Of a stretch of 64,000 nt of DNA, positions 52,501-61,500 are shown one piece after another. A program made the position numbers and the translations under genes. The stretch comes from Owenia fusiformis (lineage: Eukaryota; Annelida; Polychaeta; Sabellida; Oweniidae). Numbering within the stretch: the stretch's first letter is position 1; each line of letters starts with the position of its first letter. The stretch lies in NCBI GenBank assembly GCA_903813345.2, contig CAIIXF020000007.1, forward strand, positions 24,043,564 through 24,107,563, read 5' to 3'. Below the pieces are notes generated by a model. The model worked only from the letters and a program-made list of their open reading frames with translations, did not search any database and was not told the DNA's origin.

Positions 52501-55500
52501 GAGAAATATTGGTCATAAAAAGGAAAATACATGTAGATCACTTTTCAATTCAGTTTTTTCAGTTTTTCTTTTTCTGACCTTTCCTAAGCTCCTAATTTTA
52601 GCTATTTTTCAGTCACATTCTCAGGGGGCTGAAAAAGTTATATATATCCTCATGTTTAGGGTCATTCTGACCATGGCCATTGTGATCCTGGTCATGTAAA
52701 TAATATGTGGTACTAGTTAAACTGACTGGAGGTCAAAACAGAACTCTGTTATCTTGCTTGAAATCCAGCATGGTTTTGTCACTTCTTTGTCATTTCCTGT
52801 TAAGTACCATGGCACCTTAAATCACCTAATATTATCAACACTTTTTCATTTGACAAATTTAATACAAGGAATTAAATGATAAATAAGGCTAAACACAACA
52901 GATATGTGACTTTGTTTTAAGCCTCTGGGTGTAAAACAAACTCAAACATTAACATTTTTGTACTTACCATATGATTGGAACTTCAATTCAGCATGTTTCT
53001 GACCACTATCTATTTTCCATTTCATATGTTTCACTGCTTCATTATTGTGACCATGATTTTTCTTGCTCTTTGCAAACGTAGTATGCAATTCTGTCACGAC
53101 AACAAGTGCCAGAAGTAAAGGAAAAGCACTCCTCATTTTTATTTAGTTATATGTGACTTGTATTGAATTCCTTGTATTGAATTCCTTGTATTGAATTCCT
53201 TGTAGACTATTATTAACCGTCCCAGATTGTACCCTCAGAGAAACATGTGGTGGCCTTGGATTATTATGATATGTAAAGAGTAAGCCAAGAAGTAAATACT
53301 ATTTTAATTCCATTTGTTTTGTAATACAATATCTGTTTACACTGTATAATCAAGAACAGTCAGAGACAGTGTATACAAACTAAAACCATAAAAACAGGGG
53401 TGATATAATTGGATCATAAAGATCTAGTTACTGTGTTAATGGTTTACCAACATTTGAGTAACTGGTTTGAAAATGACCTTGAATTAAGTTGAGAATCTAT
53501 TTGAACCTTGTTATTGTTGAGGATTTGAGAAACTATATGTATAGTGAGAATTGCATCACGATAAACCATGACATCTCAAATCTTCTCAGCCCTGAGATGC
53601 CATGATATAATGAGCTTGATTTGGCGATCCAGAAGAGCCCAAAATTGAGGATTTTTGAGATCTTTCATCCCAGCTCATATTTCATCTAATTGGGGTCATA
53701 AAACTTGTGTAACTGTGCCTGTTATGCCTAATATCTGCTGTTACATACAATGCCTATTATGTAATGTATTGACATTAGGTTGATGATTAACGTATACATA
53801 AAAATATTGGGTGAGACTTGAGATAATGTATGCGGCGCCAGTCAAAATTGAAACTTCTGATTGGGTTCGAAGCCGAGATGCCCGGATATGTCCCAGCAAA
53901 AGCCGGAATTCACGTGATTTTTCACGAAGAAGGGGCGGAGTTTAAGCGAGATTCATCGAGACTTCTTCGTGTCAATCGTGTCAATCCCTGCATTGCTTAT
54001 TGTTAACTCCACCTTTTTGCCCATATATGGAGATGGAGATGCCACTTGCGAGCGTGAACAGTTCAGTCTAGAAATAGAAATTTCTTAAGCGATGTCTTTC
54101 TTCAATTTTTCTACACGATATCTCGATAAATAGTGGACATATTTGTACCATTCTTTCGTCAAAATGAGGGTATCGCTGGAATACATATTTCCAATCTGTT
54201 GGTCAATAGATTTATTCATTGATACTGGCAGGAATTAGATCGTAATAAACATGCTAAAATTGTAAAACTTGGAACGTTTGACAGTAATCTCCGAGTAATG
54301 TATGAATTGCATCGGGAGAAAGCAGGAGAAAAGCTGGGACAGTCTGTTGTGTGGAGTTTGCAAAGCAATCCCGGATATAAATGACGTCATCTTAGTTTAC
54401 ACGGTTTCGAAAGCCTGGGTGTCGTAGTGATGAGTTTGAATTATGTCGATTATTCGATTGTTATATATAAATAAACATCGATCTTCGGCGAAGATAAAGT
54501 AAGAACAACATATATATCCGAGAAACATGTTGGTAAGTACAGTATTTCATTTATAATGTCAGAAAATCAAATTGAATCGAAATCGAATTTTCAACTTTTT
54601 CAATTTTTTTTCGTTCGATTATTTTGATTTTCAATTTGATTTTTACATTCTATCTTCTTCGTCCTGCGGGACTATACTAGGCATAGGCCCGGAACATGTA
54701 TAACATTGAGCAGGCCTGTAGCCAGGGGGGGTTCGCAGGGTTCGGACGACCCCCCCCCCCCCCCTGGCCAAAAATTCTTTCAAAATCATGCAGTTTTTCA
54801 CAATTTAGAGCACTTCTCGAGTGATTTTAGCCATATTTGGGCCAAAATTGTCAAATGTGAACCCCCCCCTGGAAATTTTTGAAAACTGAACCCCCCCCCC
54901 TTGGCAAATCCTGGCTACGGGCCTGTTGAGTCAAATTCACTTAAATAGAACATGCTGTAAGCTTTATTTCTTTACATTTTTACGGGCCTATGCCTGGGCT
55001 ATGACTCTAGGCCTAGACTACTACTGTACTAGATCTATAGGACTTAGACTAGCCTAAAGCTAGAGCCTTAGATCTAGCTCTTTCAGAGGCTGTGACTGAT
55101 ATGTTAGAACAGCCTTTAGAGCCCCCTATCAACCGCTTCAAAATTGTGTTAGTGTCCTCCTTGCGAAAATCGAAAAAAATTAAAAGGTGCTTCTGTGCCG
55201 AACAGCAAATTCTCATTATACATTGAGAAGCTACTCTTTACCAAGAAACCAAAAATGGAAGTTTTGACGGAAAGACATGACGTACAAGTCAAAATCTCTG
55301 AATACATGACAGATGAATTTAAATCCTGATCGGCAAAAAAGCGGCTAATAACTTACATATTTTCTCAACAAAAAGCACTGATGTAGCTCACATTGGGAGA
55401 TAGTAGTAAGCACTTGAAGTTGATTTCAGTAGATCGGTTACACCTGTCATGATTTCAAGGAAAGACACAAAGTATCCGTCAAAAGAGAAAAGCTTACATA

Positions 55501-58500
55501 AATGCGAGCAAAATCTGCAGATTTATTATAGCTATTGACTTCTCGAATATGTTGAACGCACAACTCTAAACAATACTTGAAATTGAATAAAATTGACAAA
55601 ATATGAGAAGACAGTCTAAAACCTAACTGGGAGAGCTGCCATTGTTTGCCCGGAAATCTTCAGAGATTTTGACTGGTACCCTGTGTCTTTCCATCAAAAT
55701 TGCCATTTTGGTTTCTCGCTGGGTAATTCACAGATGAAGAGAAATCTTGATTGACAAAAATACAGCTGATAGCTAACAGCTTTTCTTAAACAGAAGATAA
55801 AGGAAGATATAAAGGAACCTGTTATGATTTTGAAGCGGGTGATAGCCGATAGGGGGCATGTTAAGGCTGTAAGTAGAGGGTGTAGCCGAATAAATCTAAC
55901 CCAAATAGAGTTTAACACATCTCAGTATAGGCACAATTAAAATTCATTAAAGTTTCATCACTTTAGCATGTGTACATTTGCTGGCCTTCTAATATTTTGC
56001 CAATAGATTTGTTAGGCTTGATTGCAAATTCTTATGAAATATAAGAGTGTATGGTTTCAATGTACTGTACTCCCGATATTTTTCGCGTGCAATTTAGTTT
56101 CGTGCTTTTCGCGATTGTGTAAAAATCACGAAAATTAATAGTCGCGAATATCGCCAATTAAAGGCTGAGGTGCAACATGCCATTGACTAAGATCTAGAGA
56201 TTGTAAATCTTATCCAAAGTATATGATATTGGGTAGGTGTAATTACTGTAGATAAGATAAATTAATTTTGAGGATTCAGAGAATAATGGAAGTTAAACCT
56301 TTGATATCCGCAAAATTTAATGGCCGCAAAATTGGTATTTCTCAAAATTCATGAAATTTAAACTCGCAAATTAACCGGTAGTACAGTATTTGCATGTGGA
56401 ATAATTATGATATTGAGAGCATTGATGAAACAAATGCAATGAACTGATTTGATTGGCCAAGGGAGCATTGGAATTTTGACCTGAAGTTCACATGATGTAT
56501 AGGCCTTATGATTTTTTGGAATTCCAGTAATACTATTAATGTCTATTATACTTATACAGTAAAACCTGTCTTATCCAAATGCCACCGCTACAAATTAAAA
56601 ACATTCAGATTTAAACGTCTGATTTCGAGGTTTTTGCATCCGAAAGATTCTTGATTTTGAAAAAATATTAATGCATTTTCACTTAATATTACTAGCATTG
56701 TAGGCGTTATGATTTTTTGGAATTCCAGTAATACTATAATATACTTATACAGTAATATCTGTCTAATACTTATACAGTAATATCTGTCTAATCCAAATGC
56801 CACCATGACCAGTTAAAACACCATGACCAGTTAAAAAAAAACATTCAGATGTGGAGGTGATCGGATTTCGAGGATTTTGCATTCGCAAGATTCTGCATTT
56901 TAAAAATATAAATGCATTTTCACTAAAAAGTATTAAGATTACTTTTGACCGCATAGCTTTATGACATTCCAAAATCCAAATCGAATGCTTGAAAGGTAAA
57001 ACAGAAGTGTGCAATCAGAGATGAGCATGAGTATATGAAGGCCATGTGTCAACTCTTCGATTGATAATACGCCTCGAAATAAACACCCACTGGCTTGGGA
57101 AAGCTATTTTCCCTCTAAATAAATGCCTGTCCCCTTGGAAAAATGTTTTCAATTTCCCTCTTAGTCTTAATAAAAGCCAATGGCATTTATTTTGAGTTCT
57201 TTCTAATAAAGGCCCTGTGCAAAATAAATGCTCAGTGGGCCTATATGTTCGTTGAATTTAAAATTTCCCCTTCTACTCAATTTTTATAAATGTTTTATGC
57301 ATCAGTATGTTGCATTTGGAGACACAAATAAACTCTTAAAAGGAAAATATTTTCTCTTTAGTATGTTAACTTTGTCTACAAATGCAACATATTAATGTGA
57401 AAACATTATAAAAAAAATGGAAGGAACTGAAAATCAGGAAAACATTTTTGAAAAAAAATGTTGATGGGGTCTTTGCACCTTCCCTGTCTCAATCTCCAAT
57501 TTTTTTTATCATCTGTATGAGTACTTTTCCTTTAGATAATGCATTGGCCTAACATACACACCTTACATTTTCAGAAAATTTCTGCAATTCAACATATGAC
57601 CGTCTAAATTCTGTTGCGAAACCTTTAGTATTCTTTCAAGAAATTTCCTGCTTACATGAAAGTCTTTTACATTCTGTTTTTTTTTAATGTAACATAATGG
57701 TTGATACCAATATTGATCAAAGTTGTATATGTTTACACTATGGAACTAATCATTCTTTGAATTGAGTTCGATTCCTGAACAACTGGATATTTGACTAAAC
57801 ATTCCTTGGATTTGATTTGGTTTGATGAAGAGAAATCTTGACTGACAAAAATGCAGCTGATAACTAACAGATTTTCCCAAACAGAAAATATAAAAAAATT
57901 TAAAGTGAGCACTTGATTTCAATAGTTTAGTTTCACCTATGCTTTTGAAGCAGGTGATAGCTGATAGGTGTCATGTAAAGGCTTAAAGTACATGGTATAG
58001 GAATAATTAACGGTAAGAAGGTACTGTTTCATTCATATTTCGTGGTTTTAAAAACATTTAATCAAATAATTAAGCTGGAAATTTTTTTGAGAAATGATAT
58101 GATGGTGAAAGAAATAGATACAAAATTATAAAAAAATTATAATTAGCGAAAATTGATATCCGCAAAATTTCAAAATTGCAAAATTGTGAAAGATAACAGC
58201 ATCAAATATTAGTGGCACTACAGTATTTGCATGTGAAATAATTATGATATATTAATATAATAATATAATAATTGATGAAACAATTGCAATGAACTGTTTT
58301 GATTAGCCAAGGCCAGAGCATTGGAATTTGAACTAAAGTTGAGTATAATGTTATTGTATAAATTAAAAAAATAATTATAGAGACTTCTTACAAAGTTGAT
58401 CTTCATTTCAAATAGCTGAGAATATTTCCCAAAATAGATTGACTAGGCCTTCAGATTTTTTTGAATTTCAGTATTACTATTACTCATACAGTAAAACCTG

Positions 58501-61500
58501 TCTAATCCAAATGCCACCGTGCAGTTAAAAACATTCAGATTGGGAGGTGTTCGTTATCACAATAGATTATAATTATATCATTGATAATTTAGAGTTTATT
58601 CAAAGATGGCAGCAGCATTCTCAGAACCTAACAATCAGAATCTCATTAATCTTTTGTTCACGTTAGTTATTTAAACTTTATATTCATATATAGATGGCAG
58701 TTCTTAAATATATGATAGACACCAATAATTCAACATCATAATTTAACCTTTTCCATTAAATATACCCTGTATCAAGCACAGAAACGTATTTACACCCTTT
58801 ACTAAAATGGCAACCCCTGTATCACGCACTTGTTATATGATAAAAATCACTGACAGTTATAACTCTTCTAATGAATATGCCTCATAATATCAGAGCATGT
58901 TTCAGGTGAAACAGAAAAATGCTATGAGTATCAGAATGTGAGAATTGAGCTATTTTGACATTTGAAATTGGTGTTTAACCAAAAAGTAAAGAGTTACATT
59001 TATGTTTTTAATTGTATGTAGTTTTACCATTTGACACTTGAAATTGGGGTTTACCAAAATGAAGCGACCAAAGTTAAAGGGTTACGCTTATGTTCTTTAA
59101 TTGTATGTTTCAGGTATTCCAATGCAATGAAGAACCTAAGCAACAAATACATGCATCTGACCAACTACAGCATCAACAAGAAGAACAATGAATATCAGTC
59201 AAATAGCGATGAAGGTGCTTGTCAAGGACATAAATGGTGAGAACCAGTTACTATTCATCGGCCAAACACTTCTGGCATCCTTTATAGCCTAAATAGCCTA
59301 ATATTTTTCGGTCGGCATCAATAACAAATGGGAGGTGGTTACATTTTGCATGTCAATGCCTTATTTTAATTTGTTATGGCCAAGTTCAGAATATTTACAC
59401 AATAAGGCAGCTTGATGATGTAATTTCGGATGTTAAAAATGCATCCCTTGATTTCTTAAATTGTTGTCGAAATGATTTTATGTTTTGTGTTATTAGGTTT
59501 TTAGAAATACTATGATACTCTGTATATGAGGCATCAAAGGAAATATATTTTTTGTTCACTAAAATAATAAGATTGTTGTTTCATCCAGTCAGAATCTTTA
59601 TTTATCAATTGTATTGGTAGGAGTCTTCGTTCACTGTGGACATATATGAGAAAGCAGGGCATCAACACTAACGCTGTCTGGGAAAGCATTAAGGACCTTA
59701 TACTCAAGACTATTATCAGGTATAGCTCCACTGTTTATTAATTTATCGAGGTACTTGCATTTAATCCTCTTTTCTGTAAATATTGAAGTTTGGATTAATG
59801 CTCCTATAGTAAATGAATTGAAATATTTTAAATGTAATCATCTTTATTTCAGCACTGAAAGTGCCATCAACACATTGATTAAGTCAAATGTGAAGAAACG
59901 TTACAGTATACATGAGTTATTTGGCTTTGATGTGATGTTAGATGAAAATCTCAAGCCATGGATCATAGAAGTCAATATATCACCAAGGTCAGTATTGTTA
60001 TGTCACCTGTATCTGATCTAGAATCTTTATTTACCATTTCAAATGTCAATATAAAAGTCAGCCTTATTGTTGTCGCTGTTTTTTGTGGTTATTTTGTGGC
60101 AATTGAAATCTGTAACAATTGTCACGGTTTTGTAACCAAAGCTAGATTTTGTTTCATATTAGAAAATTATTGATCTTGAACAGCTCTTGCATCCAGGACT
60201 CCAAGATAATTCCTGTGTTGCATGTTTGACTTATTAAGATTTGTATTTTGAATAATTATATAAATAGATCTGCTTACACGCAACTTCAAATGCATAATTG
60301 ATTTTTTGCAAGATTGGTGTTTTCAAATTCATGCCCCTTGTGTTGGATAAGAGAAACATTTTAGGTCATCAATTAAAATTGTAAAAGAGAACCATTTTAG
60401 GTCATCAATTAAAATTGTAAAAGAGAGCCATTTTAGGTCATCAATTAAAATTGTCAGATTCAAAATGACCTTCTTTTGTATTTCAGTCTTCATTCAAACT
60501 CACAACTTGATATGAGTATTAAAGGGAACATGATAAAAGATCTCTTCAACATCTCTGGCTGGATTCTACCTGACAAAAGTGAGGTTTCTGCTAATCAGTC
60601 TTTCACAGATATGAAGTAAGTAGGCAGTTATATGGAACATCTTGTATAATATGATTGTCAACATATTTTGAGTCAATCATGTTTGTAGTATGTTTGTAAT
60701 GATTTTGATTTAGATGAAATGATGATGTAATGAGGAAAAATCTATTATCTTCTGTTTATAGTTTTCCAAGATCCCTCACCATAACAACTGGACATTGATA
60801 ATTTGAGTCATTATTTTGTATTCATTTGCAAGTGCATTTTGGTATGCAATTTAACTTCATTTACAATGTTTAAAATAAACAATATCATGGGTTTGATTTT
60901 ATTTACTCTCTTGAAAGTAAGAATTTCACTTATATTTACAAAATCATTGTGAAAATGTTTGATTTTTTGATTTTCTATTCCAGAAAATCTGAAATGAGGT
61001 ACATATGTCAAATAACTCTTGAACTTGTTAAATACTAAAAACTATTTCTGTATATCTACAATATATGTTGATTTTTGATTTTTGATTAATGATGTTATAT
61101 GTTTCTTAAGATGTTCTAAATTGTTCTTATCTCCCATATAATAATGTTGGACATACATTCTCTTCAGTACTTTACTTGTTTTTTAATCAACACTAGAATT
61201 CTCAATGTTCATTGTATAATCTTGAATACCAGTTGACTGTATGGTAGAAGTGTTTGATACTGATCAAATCTGTTACTAATAGCCAGTACACAGTCTATGG
61301 TTAAGTTAGTACTCGTTTATAATGGTGCAAATGCAGACGATTGCTTAATTGATCATTGGAAATTAACTTATAAATTGATATGTTTTACAAGGAGGGTTCC
61401 TACAGCAACCCATGGGCAAAGAAGTGCTACCTATAAGTAAGATATGTGCTCATTGTACTGTACTTTATTCACCATGTTAACGTTTACCTTGTCCACCCTT

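Larger units (their letters stand above)
46748..59113 (+). other. 12.4-kb TTLL4 intron hosting a nested gene and many elements
   Basis: The intron interrupts the ligase core between ...GLTRFASHK and YSNAMKNLSNKYMHLTNYS. It contains a complete minus-strand gene (48688-53136), two Tc1/mariner-like elements, several MITEs, short tandem repeats and a segmental duplication. No other exon of TTLL4 is needed: both sides join in phase 2. Confidence 0.85.
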
